A stretch of 64,000 nt of DNA from Epiperipatus broadwayi (GCA_028023455.1 JAQFVV010012507.1:2183456-2247455); one strand, 5' to 3'; shown: positions 34,523 through 47,879, counted from the first letter of the stretch. Program-made: numbers and translations. The notes: a model not told the origin generated them from the letters alone.

Positions 34523-37221
34523 TGTAGGAGTACATACATACTCATACATTTATGTAATCAATATGTATAGATTATATTTACATTATTATTATACTTATGA
34601 AAATAAATATATAAAGTTACTATTTTTCATTCTTTAAAATGAAAAATGACATTGTTGACAAAAGACTGTTGACAAGGTGATAAATGACCTCTGGGTTCAC
34701 AGTTTATCGAATTAAAGGAAGTGAAATTAACTTAGTGTTTTAATATCTAATTGTTATTGCAACAATGAGAATGGGTATGCTTCAGCGAGCTGATGGAGCG
34801 AGACATGAAATAATTTTTTTTCCATTCTTGTTATTAGAAGAGTAAGGATTCTATTTTTATCAGCTATATTTTCATAAAAACTTTTACTATGTTTGATTAC
34901 AAATAACAGTGTAAGTTGAAGTTTATATTTTAAACAATTTAATACTCATTAAAAGAAGTTTCTTATACTTGTTCAACGAAAGTAATCTAAATATATTTTC
35001 GTGTTTTATAGAAAAAATTGTTTGAATTACATTTTAAAATCTAAACAGCGTCTTAAAAAAAAAAGAACATGTTTATAAAAGCTTCATTCAAATTTTATGT
35101 ACTTTTCATTATAAAGAAAATGCAGAGTGGCTAGAACACAAATATTTATCATGGGATAGATAAAATGCACTTGCCTAATCAAACATATATATGTGGGAAT
35201 AACATCGTTTGCCGAATGCTTTAGAATTATAAAGAAATGAATCTTCAAAATGGAATTATGAATGCCTTAAAATTATAAAAATTAGATCTTCAAAATGGAA
35301 TTATAAATATTAATGAAGGAACTTTATATTAAGAAGATGAATATAAAGAGGAAACTAAATGTCAACTTAGGATATCCTAATATTATTCTCTTTAATGTTT
35401 AACAACAAAGGAATAAAAAAACTGCGTCTTCGAAGGATTTTCATTCTCGTGAGAACATTAACTTTTATAAATGCCATTTGGGGTTTTGAAAATTATAATT
35501 ATGAAAAGTTAATTTCATATTTCTTTATCATCATATTCATTTTATTATAAAAATGAATAATAAGAGAGAATTAATAATTTAGAATATTTTTGTTTTTATT
35601 TATGATTAATAAAGATTTAAATATCGGTTAATAAATGTTAATTTTGGGAACGGGATAATGTGAACTTAGAGGTAAGATATTAAATTATTTTTAAATCCAC
35701 ATATTATTTTCCATGACATGACACTGCATTGTTTATACTAACCTAAATAGATTAATAACAGTAATGCATGATAAATGGATAAATGATTAACATTATTGTA
35801 AAGTATATATATTTTTATATTAATAAATATAAATTACAGACAACCATTTTAACGGAATGAAGGTATTGCATACAAATGATGGGATTATTATTTGTATAAC
35901 CCAATTACTGTAAAATAGCGTTAACCCTTTTCCCGCCTCTTACGAAGCTCCTCGTCGACATCTGACGTCACTCTAACTCTGCCAGTTCTTATGCTAAAAT
36001 ATTCGTTAGACAGGTATTGAATAGGTTTTTAAAAGTTCTGTAAGATGGTGCCCTCTTCTGAATTATTTTACAAGTAAAAAATAAAAAAAAACGCATTTAA
36101 ACCTAAACAAAGAAAGAACATTACTTGTGATTGGTTCTTAGCATGCTCTCAGCCGAAAAAGACATTCTGATTGTCTGGAAAGAACAAAGAAACCGCCTGA
36201 TCAAAGAAAATAAAGAAAAATGCTGAGATTTTCATTTTGAATATGATTTAAATTATTATAAAAGAATATTTTGAGAAATTACAAATTATTTTCAGAGAGA
36301 ATACTAAAAAAACAAAATTATTTTCGAAAAATATTGAAGATTTTAGTAAAAATATTTAAGATTTAGTAAAAAGAAATATTTACTTTTCTATAACGTAAAA
36401 GTCGACCTTTTTGTTTATATTATAGCTTTTATGCTGCCGAAATTGAATATTTTAGAATAAATAAATAGCAATTTATTTTTGAAAGAACTTTCGTTCTCTT
36501 CATAACCTGAAAAATTAGTAATATACTTTTTATAAACGTATCTGAGTTGAATTTAATATTATAGGTGAATATGTTTTAACAATAGGCTTTGTCTTCAGTT
36601 TGTGAGTTGGCCAATTAAAAGATTTGATTTTTACCTCATACAACCAATAATATAATTAGCGGTTTAAGGGTTAATATATATGTCTAAATATTAGGATACT
36701 TATATTTTAAATAAATTGTAAAATCACGTGTTATAGGTTTAGAAAATATATCTACCGTAAGCAAAGATAATTTTTATATTTTTAATATAAGAAGGTAGAT
36801 ATATAAATATTTTTTTATATATATTGTAAAATTTAAATTATTTAAGTGTTAAATAAATAAGTATGTTTTTTATATTAAATGAAGTCTTCAATTTTGTTTT
36901 ATTTGAATTAAAGAGTTAGTGAGATTCATTGTTAATATTACTTAAAAATATTGATAGGAACCCCTGAAGAGAGTAAAGTGTTAAACTTCCCTGAGTTCAA
37001 AATCTGAGCATAACGGTAAAGGTAATTAAGGTGAAAATTGATTTGATGTGGTTGGATATAATAATTTTTTTAAAATAATAAATTAGTTATTGGGAACAAA
37101 TATAGTTTTATATCAAAATTAAATCACATCATTCGTGGCATCCTATATGAAGACCTTACATCTGACTATAGTGAGATGCGACTCCTTAACTTATCTTGTT
37201 GAGAGGGGGTATACCGTTACA
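34523..37221 (+). repeat. 3' LTR of element 1, interrupted by a piggyBac-like MITE
   Basis: It starts TGTAGGAGTACATACATACT and ends GTATACCGTTACA. Excluding 35925-36674 it is about 1949 bp, near the 5' LTR's 1954. It lacks the 25603-27660 solo LTR, so it supplies the empty site for that insertion. Differences from the 5' LTR are sparse substitutions plus a few small indels, including the number of ACTCATACAT units at the start. Confidence 0.9.
35921..36674. mobile_element. piggyBac-like MITE nested in the 3' LTR
   Basis: TTAA is duplicated at 35921-35924 and 36671-36674, and the 5' LTR has a single TTAA at the corresponding place (25452). The 746-bp insert begins CCCTTTTCCCGCC and its far end, reverse-complemented, reads CCCTTAAACCGCT. 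TTAA duplication with CCC-starting ends is the piggyBac pattern. It has no transposase frame. It is markedly richer in GC at its left end (CCCGCCTCTTACGAAGCTCC) than the surrounding LTR. Confidence 0.82.
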
Positions 37222-37270
37222 ATATATATATATATGTATAGAGAGAGAGAGAGAGGGAGAGGGAGAGATA
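37222..37270. repeat. (AT)n(GA)n target-site flank
   Basis: ATATATATATATATGTATA and then GA repeats adjoin the 3' LTR. The left flank of the element (24001-24043) is (CT)n then (TA)n, so the pre-insertion site was a (CT)n-(TA)n-(GA)n imperfect palindrome. Confidence 0.85.
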
Positions 37271-37728
37271 ATATCTATTAAATAGAGAAACACTTTAGCT
37301 AAAAGTTTTATACCGTATTTAAAAATAAAAAATAAATAAAGTTTATTATGCAATTTTTAATGCAAATTATTAGCTATATTCTCACTAAGAAACTGAAAGT
37401 AATAAGATGAGAATGGTATTATCATCAAACAGTATTTATTCCTCGTAATGTATAACATATCCAGAATTTTGTTTTTGAAGATGCTTTTATTTTGATTTAA
37501 TATAAAAATTTGGAATTAAAATATAAATGTTAATGTTAAATAAACAAAAAACTTTACAATAATAATGAAACATAGAATATATATTAAAAAAAAATACAAG
37601 AAATGATGTAATTGCGATGGGTGTCATAGTTAAAAATTCTAAAATATTTTCTGAATTTTACATTTTTAAGTCTGTATAAAGAATTGTATAATAATAAATA
37701 ACAAGGAAGCAAATGATCTTTCCCTTTA
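37271..37728. other. intron sequence
   Basis: AT-rich DNA between element 1 and the decayed reverse-transcriptase relic. Nothing recognised. Confidence 0.45.
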
Positions 37729-38400
37729 AACGAAGAAGTGAAATATGCTGTTAAATCTATGAGGAAGAGAAAAACTCAAGGAAATGATGGAATTATTATC
37801 AGTATCTTGAACAAAGCAAGGGACAAAAAAAAAAATTGTTGGCAAATGTCTAAAATGATAAACATATCTACTAGAAGATTGAAAGAATGCAGTAGAAATA
37901 TTTATATTTTAAAAAAGATATTAGAAATTACATTCAGTGAGCATTGAATTTTAACCAATCATTAGAACAAACTTGATTTTAAAATGGCACAAAAGATTAC
38001 ATCCATTCATTGAGAAAAGTCTTAGAAAGAATTGATACATATGAGTTGCCATTATAGCTTGGATTTGTAGATTCAAAAAAGATATTTGATTCTATAAGCA
38101 TTCTTAAAGTGATTAAAATATTGGATCATCAAGATGTAAACTCAGAATATTGTCATATTCTGATGAGTGTCTATCAAAATGCAACATAGATGATTATGTT
38201 ACATGCTGGTATTAAGAAAATTAACACTAAGAAAGGCGAATGACATGGTGATTCCACTGACATCAGTTTTATAGAAGGATTTTGTGAATTAAAATGAGAA
38301 ATTTTGCAGATTATGTGATTGTTTTATCAAATAATGTTTCAGACCTTCAGAAAATGTTGCAAAAATTGGCTGATGAAAATAAGATAGTAGAAAAAGACAA
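37729..38400 (+). pseudogene. decayed non-LTR reverse transcriptase relic
   Basis: Three separated stretches align in order with reverse-transcriptase blocks. VKYAVKSMRKRKTQGNDGI at 37738 fits the 'lk.gKa.G.DgI' block. LGFVDSKKIFDSISILKVIK near 38066 fits the 'vDf.KAFDsv' block. MRNFADYVIVLSNNVSDLQK near 38297 fits the 'FADDivl' catalytic block, with Tyr where the second Asp is expected. Numerous stops and frameshifts separate them. The pattern resembles RTE- or CR1-type elements. This is an old insertion, much more decayed than A, B or C. Confidence 0.65.
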
Positions 38401-41400
38401 GTGCTAAAAAGCTAAATTACTTCTATAACATTGCTACTGGATGTTCCCAGATGTATATTATCTGGCCTCACTGTACTTATCCTTTGTTTAACATTTACAT
38501 TTGAAAGATGACAACGGAATAAGTTCTGGAATGTATTGTTCTCTCCTCTTTTTAAGTTGGAAATAGATTCAATATATATAATTTTCATTAATAGTTGCTA
38601 AAATTTATTTAATTAATAACGACCTTTTTAAATTAAACAAGATACGTCCCTTTTACTTCTTAAGTTTAAGTTATGTTAATTACTCTCCAGAACCTTCTCT
38701 GGATTTGTCTTGTGTCAACTTGATAATAAAATACACTAATTATATAAATACAAAAATATATTTAAAAAGAAAGGCATAAATATTATTTGTATCTGTAATA
38801 CATACACACACATACACGATTATTTGAGGTAGTGGAAATCTTAAATATTTCGGAATAAAATTCTAATAGATCTTTTAAAACTTAGGGGGGGGGTAATTGC
38901 GTGTATATGTGTACTTACACTTCCTTATGATTAAACGGGTACAGAACTAGGATTGAACCTCTAGTCTAAGGTTACTAATATCACCAGACAGTGAAGCAAA
39001 ATATGTATGACAGATTTTACTGCTTTAGTATGCTAATAGAAATTTTAAGATTTAATATAAAGAGGATTATAAAAAAGAAAAGGATCGCATATGATAGGAA
39101 TGGATAAAAATATTTTTTGTAATGATATAGAGAAGAACAAATATGGATTAGAATAGATTGTCATCTTATAGTGGATTGATATCGGTTGAAAATGCCATTG
39201 ATTGGTGATTCCCAAAATAAGAATTCAATTAACTATCCAACCCATCTTTTCAAGCATGTAGAAAACACTCTTTTTAAAATATCTTTCTCTAACTCTGGTA
39301 TTTAATTTTCAATTTTATTCATACTAGGAACTATTCCATAAATCTCGCGAACACTTTCAGCAGTATTATTTTTCTCATAAAAATAAAAATAAAGTTTTGT
39401 AGTAGTTTTATATCACTTTAGCTGCCATTAATTATTATGAAAAGATTTCACATCTAGTAGGAATGGTACATATATTGTTATGATATGTAGTATAGTATGT
39501 GACTATGAATATGTGATCCAAGTTTCAAAAGATATATTTGCATTTTGATTTTTACCAGGATCTAATGTTATCCTTGGTTGTAATACTCTGTTATCTAATT
39601 ATCATGCATGCTTGATTTTTATTAAGGGAACTTAATACAGCCACAATGCTTCAGTTATTAGTAATTAATTAGTTTTTGATTCTAATAATTCTTTATTTGT
39701 TAGTTTAATTGTCAATAAGTGAATTTAGCAACTTATCACCACTTCATAGGACAGTATAATTTCCAGCACACTTTTGATTAAATATAATTACACATTAATG
39801 CATACATGTGTTTTATAATACTATGTAGAAGTTTTCTCATCTTTGCATTTTTATTTTTATAATTATGCATATAATAAACTTGTTATTACTCTTTTGTATA
39901 AAATGACAGAACATAGAACTCTCTGAATTTTTGGATTCTCTTTTATTTATTTGTATTGTTTTATATCATGAAAACTAAGGATATTTTATTTTATTTTTTG
40001 TTCACATCACATAAATAACAGATGAAAGGCAAGATAATCATCTTCTTAGGATTCTATTCTAAAATTAGAATGTGTAGTTTTATATGCATTAATTAATACT
40101 ACAGAAAAGTTGTTTAATCATTATAATCATGCCTGAATTTTATATTCATGTTTTTATTCCCTTTACTTTTGTATTGTTAGTTAGGTGATATATTTATGTT
40201 TATATATTTAGTTCTTTTTCTGACTACAGATAAAATAAGCAATAGAATATTATCACTGAGAAATATTATTTTATCATCTTTAATTTATCATTGCTTGTCA
40301 TCCTCTTATTATAATTTATTTTAATGTCATGTTGCATCAAAATAGACTTTATGTATTTTGATATATGCATTCATATAAATAGTATTTAGTATAAAGTCTG
40401 TAATTTTTCATCTCGTGAAATAATTTTATTGTACGCTCGCTTAAATTGTGATTCTACACCGTCATTCTGACGTTTTATGTTTAAGCTTTTTTCTTTTTTT
40501 TCTTTTATCAGCATTTATTTTTATTTATGATATATTCATTTTGGGGAAAAACCTTGGATTTACAAATTATTTATTAACTACCTTTGACTTAAAATGTTTT
40601 GTTATATATATATTTCCATTTTTTAAAATTTTAATTTAAGCAGAAAGTAATCAACTCGTTACATATGCGATGTTCTGTTATATTAAATCATTTTTTTTTT
40701 TTGTTGTTGTTGTTGAATGTGAGGAATCGATCCGAGGAACAAGGTAGAGACGGGCTGTCTTAAATTCAGGCCAATTTTAAGTATCTTGGCAAGAGAACCT
40801 GAATATATTATAATATCCTATTTTGTAAGAATTCTTTTAATTTAGAAACAAAATAAAAACTTTTATTCAAAATTAAATTTCAAGATTTAATTTTAACCGA
40901 ATATTTAAACCGAAGAGAGGATGATTCCTTCGAGATAATTAAACAACAACAAAAAAAACTTTTAAAATTCCATTTCAATAAAAAAAAATGATTTTTTTTT
41001 TTTCAACTAACATATACGCATATAAATATATATATGAGATGGCAAAAAATACCAGCTCAATATATATACTTTGTTGCATTTTAAAATGTGCAATAGTTTT
41101 TGTTACTGTCAAGAGCATCACTAGTAATAAAAAAAAAAACCCTCCAAGAATTTAGAATTGCAAATAAAAATACATTCTAGTATACTAAATAAAATATCCA
41201 AAAAATTTTAGTGAGAGTAAAAAAAAAAAGAAAATGAAAATCAGTTATAGTTTTTGTGTATAAGGAAAAGCTAAATTAGCTTAGAATTCATAATGATATT
41301 ATTATATAATTTTTTTTGATAGAAAATGTTATTGTTTTTCAGGGGGTATACATTTTGATTCTAATTGTAAGAATATAGAAATAATTATTATGATATAAAT

Positions 41401-41850
41401 AGGAAGCAGTTTAAGTTATAAATAGGAATCAGTTTAAAGACTATTTTTATAGCCCTACAATTACCAAGTTGTATGTTAAGGATTTCACTTATTAAATATA
41501 GAAAATTTTAAATATGGTGAGAAGTCATATGAAAATATATTACGACTTTGTAATTATTTCATGTAAAAGTAAACGCTCATGCAATAAACAATATCATAAG
41601 ACAACATTTATTAGGCAACTATTTTGTTCCACCATTATATCTTTGTTTCATTTACCTTTTTAATAATTGATTAATTTAGGAATTTTGTGATTTTAATTTA
41701 TGGTGTATGAGTGATTTCAGATTCTTAGATATTTTTCTAATCATATTTCATATTTTTATAAATTATTGGTAATAAAATTTTCTTTATATATATATATTCT
41801 TTTTTTTTATGTTTTGGGAAATAATTTTCAAATTTCTAAATATATTTTAG
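38401..41850. other. intron sequence up to the PDZ exon
   Basis: AT-rich DNA without a supported gene. A minus-strand tRNA-like segment lies at about 38932-38995 (listed separately). The intron ends with TTCTAAATATATTTTAG at 41850. Confidence 0.5.
38932..38995 (-). repeat. tRNA-like segment (possible SINE head)
   Basis: On the minus strand, TCTGGTGATATTAGTAACC is followed about 15 bases later by AGAGGTTCAATCCTAG, a near-consensus B box at tRNA spacing, and the segment ends GTTCTGTACCC. The A box is poor and no folding check was done. No target duplication or tail was identified. Confidence 0.35.
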
Positions 41851-42051
41851 AATCTCTTTTAGAGCGTTTTGCTCGTCTTCCTTCTCCTGATTCTTCAGAT
41901 GAATTAAAATGTTTGGTGAAATTAATTAAAAACGAACAATACGGACTGGGAATTACTGTTGTAGGTGGTCATTATAATGGACAACCTGCTACTTTCATCA
42001 AGGTTGTTGTACCAGGAGGTCCTGCTGATAAGAATGGAAGATTAAAACCAG
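41851..42051 (+). CDS. host gene exon encoding a PDZ domain
   Basis: A 201-nt exon between an AG acceptor (41850) and a GT donor (GTAAAA from 42052). Two bases complete a codon started in the previous exon, so it is entered in phase 1 and fits both upstream exons. It encodes ESLLERFARLPSPDSSDELK and then the first half of a PDZ domain. YGLGITVVGG is the carboxylate-binding GLGF-type loop, followed by ATFIKVVVPGGPADKNGRL and KPG, the strand-helix-'GxLxxGD' portion. The domain continues in a later exon, since the usual 'D.ll.vNg' segment is missing. PDZ domains bind C-terminal peptides in scaffolds at membranes and junctions. I cannot tell which PDZ protein this is. Host-like codon use contrasts with the AT-rich surroundings. 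Confidence 0.9.
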
Positions 42052-45000
42052 GTAAAACCATTTAAATTAAAACATTTAGTAGTATTGCTTCATATTATTT
42101 GTTGAAGCAAGCTATAGTTATGTGTGCCTTTTATGGTTATATAGAAAAAGGGATTATCCAGAATTGAATTAGCTTACATTCTCCTAACTATTTAGAGAAT
42201 TTATAACTTGCAATTTTACAAAATTAGACCTATTAACTGGGATAAATGCAAAATATAATCTAAATGTCATGATTTGTCCTAGTTATATATATATATATAT
42301 TGTAATGAAACATACAATCGCGTCAATGGTTGGAAGCTAATTATAATAAACAATTCTCTTCCATTGTAATATTGTTTTGGCCTATTTTATCAAAGTATAT
42401 GTATAACAGAAAATAAACTAGCCCAATTGTTGAATTTCAATTGTAATGGACTGGATTATGAAGCCAACCTTTTATTTAATGATCCTACATATTTGGGCAG
42501 CAATTATAATAAACTGCATCCATGCATCAAAAGATAAATATTATGCATGAGTAAATATGGTTTAACCATTTATTAACAGTTACAGTATTGCTTATTCGAC
42601 TAGTTATGCATAAAATATACCTGGATACCAAAGAGCAACGACAAAAGAGATATTAAATGATTTACTCTCAGGGTTAACTTGATCAGTGATTTAATTATTC
42701 ACCAAAATATATTTTGGAAAGAAAGGGAATTTTATTGAATCCAACCAATATTGAGAGACAATGTTTATATGTAAAACATTTTTTCAATTAATGATGGCTT
42801 AAATAAATGATTATGAAATTGAATATTAACAAAATACAAAATTATCACTCAAGTGATTATAAGTCTCAAGCATTATGTACTGACCTCTGCAGTGAAAAGT
42901 GAAAAATAAAAGATATAAATAAATTTCAAATAAATCACAAAGTCATTTCATATAAAATAAATGGTATATACTTTATTTTAATTGTAGTTTGGTTTTCTTT
43001 TAAATGGCAATAATTATATTGAACACCTACAATTTTGTTTCCATTTTAAGATTCCATTTTAATTCAGTTTAATTTAAATTAACAATATTTAATAGCAATA
43101 GGCATGGGTTGACATTTGTGTCTCCATAAGAATCATTTATTATTTAACACACAAAAGATGTAATAAAGAAGAAATGATGAAATCATAATAGCTTCTTAAA
43201 TTAATAATTTAGAATAATGAACACGTTTCTCAAGGTTAGACCATTTAACCCGAAAAAGAACTAAAAAATTATAAAACTTCTTTCCCCTTTATGTTGGATA
43301 TTTATCTGTTCATTTTCAACTACAATCTATACTTCTCTTTTATATTACAAGTACAAATTCTTTGTGTTTATTATTTATAACGGGGCTTCTACCATGGCTC
43401 ATAAATTTAATATCTTCCTTTATACCTTTATTACTTCAGGAATTCCAATAAATATTCATCACAAACTATATATCCCCAAGTGTTTGAAAGCTTTATTGAT
43501 AATATATATAATATATATATATAAACAACTCCTATCTCATATGTGAGATAAAATGCAGCTACAACATGGACATCAAATATCTACAGCATGATCTACCTTT
43601 TGAAACATTTAATGATGAGGTTGTGGATTAAATTCGGAAGAAAAATATTAAAAGATAATGTTTTTGTAAACACAATATAATACATTATCCCTATATTTAT
43701 AAATGATTCCCACACAAACAAACAACAATCAATGTAATTTCCAGCTTAAGTTATGTACACAGATGTATAACATACATAAATAACGCGTTTAAATTAAACA
43801 ATATGTATTTTACTAACAAATAATATCTATTATATATGATCGTTTGTTAATACGTTGAGGTTTAAAATCGGTTTATTTATATAATGTACATATATAAGAT
43901 TTAAGAATTAAAAGACAACAACAAAAAATTTAACAGTAAGTGACTTATAACGTTTTTATTATTGATATGAATAAATTCAAAACTTAATAACAATTTACTT
44001 ATATTATATACGACTATATATAAATAAATAGAAAAAAATTATACTCTGTGAAAATTAACATGTTTTTTTTTTTTAAATCATAATGACTGATTAAACTTCA
44101 TTCTAGTTGACATATATTTAAAATTTAACTTTAAAATCAATCACATTAAAAAAAAAAGGTCAAATATATTTACCATTTAATCTTCTTTACCATTTCTTTG
44201 TGATTTATCCATTCCGATGTGGGTTAAGATAACACACAAAATAGTTTAAATTGACAGATGCATGAATTCATGAGCTTTTAGTTTTATAAATGATTAACTA
44301 GTATCAATTTTCCTTTTTATTATTATCCGGGTTAAGTTATGTCTGGTCAGTCATTTCATTGGTTTTCTATTTCCACATACTTGCTTGTCAATAATCTTTG
44401 TAAATTCAAATATATGTTATAATGTAATAGGGAACAACAGGGTTTGAACCTTAAATCATAAAATTATTCTTTCAGCCTACCATTATAATGATGTTTCAAA
44501 TCCAATAAATGTATTTATGCAAAAAAGATTGTGGAGAGAAGACAATAGCAAAGTGTTTGCTTTCTTTTCTTTAATGACGATTGTCAGTCCTTGTTGCTAT
44601 AGTATTTTTTTTTCTAGTGTTTAGCTTGGTCTTTCATGCATTGCTTATTTAATATTTTTATTATAACAATTGTTGATCTTTAAATATTAAAATAAAAGTA
44701 TATATAAAAATATGCTTTACAGTTTAAACAAAAAAAATACACCAACAAATAAGTAATAAATAAAAAGATCACATCACAAATAATTTTAAAAACAACAACA
44801 ACAACAAAAAAATACAATGTATATAGATCTAGTAATTTTATATACACCAATATTGCTGTAAAATGTACATCACATACTGCCATTTTCAAGTTCCACAATC
44901 AAACAAATGCATATACCAAAAAAAAAAAAAAAAACAAGAATTAACAACAATCTATGTACAAACTCCCATATCAAAGCTAAATCAAGGATTTTCTCCATTT

Positions 45001-45497
45001 CCCTTTTTTTTTAACAACAGTGACATTAAAGATAGAAAGGGTGGATCTTTCAATTTTTTACAATATATATATATAAAGGGTCCAATTGTCAATTTTTTAC
45101 AATATATATATATATTACTCCAATTGTTACTTTGCATGGAAACTTACAATTATAGATTATATCTGACTATTGGCAAAATTAACTTAATAACCAGACTATT
45201 CTGTAAACTGTAAAATATGATAATAAAGCTATCATATTTTAATGTAATATTTCAATTATTACATTGCATGGAAGCATCATACAAACAGTATATTAGTCAA
45301 TATAATCAAATTTTTTTAAAGATTTTCCTATTCATATATCCCATATTATACATCATTCATAGCTTGTCCTATGGGTCACTTATGGGCAAAAATGTTTATT
45401 TAAGAACTTGAAGTTTTATACCTTCTCTCTTTAATCATAAGATGATGTGTAATTTCATGTACATAGAATACAGTTCTTGATGCAAATGATCTACACC
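42052..45497. other. intron sequence downstream of the PDZ exon
   Basis: AT-rich DNA. The exon that should complete the PDZ domain was looked for and not found here. A minus-strand tRNA-like segment lies near 44430-44500 and a short AT-centred duplication near 45055-45115 (TTTTTTACAATATATATATA twice). Confidence 0.45.
44432..44500 (-). repeat. tRNA-like segment (possible SINE head)
   Basis: On the minus strand ATAATGGTAGGCTGAAAGAA has an A-box look and is followed by AAGGTTCAAACCCTG, a good B box. The distance between boxes fits tRNA-derived SINEs. No tail or duplication identified. Confidence 0.4.
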
Positions 45498-45618
45498 ATA
45501 CTAATTAAAGTATATATATATATATATATATATTGTTATTTTTCTGTCACTCAGATCTAAATATACTAATTAAAGTATATATATATATATATATATATTG
45601 TTATTTTTCTGTCACTCA
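45498..45618. repeat. (TA)n-centred tandem duplication
   Basis: ATACTAATTAAAG, (TA)n, then TTGTTATTTTTCTGTCACTCA occurs twice in succession, units of about 55 bp separated by nine bases. The unique flanks are identical, so it is a recent local duplication containing a microsatellite. Confidence 0.9.
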
Positions 45619-45869
45619 CTTATATATTTGTGAAAAATAGAAGTATTTTTTTTTTTTTTATATTTTAGAACAATTTTAAATAATTACTTTATTGTTGACT
45701 ACTAACATAAGGTTGGTTGTGTTTTGAATGATTTAACTTTTTGTACAGTTGAAAAAATGTATATTTACTTTTATAAGCTGAAGTTGAATCCAAATTTAGT
45801 TTTTGAGTTTGCCATTCTACTATTATACTGAATTACACATTATTTTTTTACATTTATGATAGTACAAAA

Positions 45870-47444
45870 CTATCATAAATGAATTGGATGTTTCAAATAA
45901 TTGATTTTAACATTTGATGACTGGCGATTCATTAACATTTGACAATTTCTTGAAATCAACCTAGCTTCTTTTATTTTACGTTTATTGTGACAACATTCAA
46001 TTTGAATAATTTTCATATTTTTTATAATCAAATTTAAATCCATATTGACAAGATTTATTATGAACAAATATAACAGATGATGAAGATTTATTTACATCTA
46101 TTTTTGATTGTTTCTTTTTTTGAATTGTATTACATAAAAGCATATGCTCATTTATTCTCTTCTCGAATGTACACTTATATTTATTGATATATTGTAAACC
46201 ACATCCACATATCAATTTATATATAATAGAATTTTGATTAAACTTTGAATTTTGAATTTGAGAGTTATTAAGTAATCTGTTTATATTATTTGTTGAGAGA
46301 AAGCAATATTTAACAAACCATTATAAATTCTCCCAATAAACTTGACCTGCTCATCTGATATAAATGGCATTGAAATCCATTTCATTTTGATATTATTTTT
46401 AATTTTATTATATTGTTGAGTCATTTTAAATTTTTTAATAATATTAGTAACAGCATTTTTATAATAACTAATTTTCAACAAGTCATTAATAAATAAACAT
46501 ACATTTTATATTTTATCTCTAGAATATTTGCACAATTTTTCATTTCGAAATAAGAATGATTTCGATCCAGATAACTTATGACATATGGGTACATGTGATT
46601 CATATGGAATAAAACCTCTAGTTTCAATTGGTTTAATTAACATAAGATAATCCAAACTGTAATCATTACATGTAACTTGAATATCCAATAATTTTATGGA
46701 ATTGTATTTCTCTTGGGTTATAACCCACTTTATATCCTTAATCTGATTTAATTCATTAAATAAATTGATTATTAAATCTTGTTTTCCACAAATAAAAGCA
46801 TCATTCACATATCTATGATATACTTTAATTTCTTGATATTTCAATTGCTTTAAAATTTTACTTTCATAAGTTGATATAATAAAATTACAAACTTGGTCAA
46901 CAGCAGGAAGACCCATTGGCCAACCATAACTCATTTTATAATATTCATTATTAAAATTAACATAAATATTTTTATCAATACAATGCAATACTTTTATAAT
47001 AAAATTTATAATTATCAGACTTTATATTTTTTGCAACAAGAGCATTATAGATAATATTAATTGATTCTATTTGATCTATTGATCCATACATGTCATTTGT
47101 ATCAAAAGTACAAATTGTGTCATGTAACTCTATATTTATATTCTTAATTTTATCTACAAAATCAAACATTGATGAAACAGTATATTCTCCAAATCCTAAA
47201 ATATCTTGAAGTAATAATTCAATATATCTACATGTTTGATAATAATATGCACCACCAAAATTAACCATCAATCTCAATGGATATGTAGCTTTATATTTGA
47301 AAATATCCTTGGACAAATAGCCAATGATGGATATAAGTTATAATATGTATAACTATCAATAGCTTTATTCTTAGCTTTTATTAAAATTTCATTTATAAAT
47401 TTCATTCGAGATGTATCTATATTGTACTGGTCAAAATAGTATGC
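45870..47444 (-). pseudogene. Penelope-like element, reverse transcriptase and GIY-YIG part, decayed
   Basis: Read on the minus strand, in order. A segment near 47310-47130 has KYKATYPLRLMVNFGG and SSMFDFVDKI, matching the 'lRPIvs' and thumb-side blocks of Penelope-like reverse transcriptases. CTFDTNDMYGSID follows, in the place of the first catalytic Asp block. Then come YGWPMGLPAVDQVCNFI ('GlpMGsplsp'), YHRYVNDAFICGK at the catalytic YVDD position with Asn for the second Asp, and IKLLDIQV ('isFLDv'). A GIY-YIG nuclease follows at 46215-45900: ICGCGLQYINKYKCTFEKRI with NEH, then a late ARLI block. Frameshifts break it into at least four frames. The N-terminal piece is displaced to 50466-50735, leaving about 3 kb of other sequence between. 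Confidence 0.75.
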
Positions 47445-47786
47445 TCACTTAACAAGATTCAAATCCTAAACAAAAGTGTCTCGAATCCGATCATGCTCAA
47501 GATACACAGGTCTGGAGCAATCCTGAATTCTAACCTATTTCCCTATTCTTCAAATCTCTGACCCAATGAACAACAATCCTGAGATTACAGTAAAATTATT
47601 TTAATTCCATGCCCAGAAGCAAAGCGGTAGAGCATAAGAGCAGACTGATGATGATGACCGAGGTCGGAGTAGCCCAGGAATTACATTTATTATAGTTATT
47701 TATTCATGCTAAGGTATCAGCTAAAGAAAGTAGTTCTAAATATTAACTTGAAACTAATAATTCAACGACGAACCAGGATTTACATG

Positions 47787-47879
47787 AAATAGATATATTT
47801 AATAAATGTTAAACGAACGCATATATATATATATAAATAGATATATTTAATAAATGTTAAACGAACGCATATATATATA
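47787..47879. repeat. (TA)n-centred tandem duplication
   Basis: AAATAGATATATTTAATAAA, TGTTAAACGAACGC and then (AT)n occur twice, period about 48 bp. Same style as the duplication at 45498. Confidence 0.88.

Larger units (their letters stand above)
24044..37221 (+). mobile_element. LTR element 1: Ty3/Gypsy retrotransposon with nested insertions
   Basis: Two LTRs, TGTAGGAGTA...CCGTTACA, enclose a primer-binding site, a coiled-coil ORF, gag, a damaged pol and a polypurine tract. After subtracting the nested insertions each LTR is about 1.95 kb and the element about 10.4 kb. Flanks are (CT)n(TA)n on the left and (AT)n(GA)n on the right, with ATAT directly at both edges, compatible with a 4-bp target duplication. 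The order protease, reverse transcriptase, RNase H, integrase places it in Ty3/Gypsy (Metaviridae). Pol carries stops and a lost integrase catalytic residue, so it cannot move by itself. Confidence 0.92.

Noticed and set aside
40718-40745. B-box-like GGATCGATTCC on the minus strand
   Set aside because: No A box at proper spacing and no tail or duplication; too weak to call a SINE.
43364-45411. Several 60-116-codon frames in the intron after the PDZ exon
   Set aside because: AT-driven composition, no motifs, and none continues the PDZ domain in the required phase.
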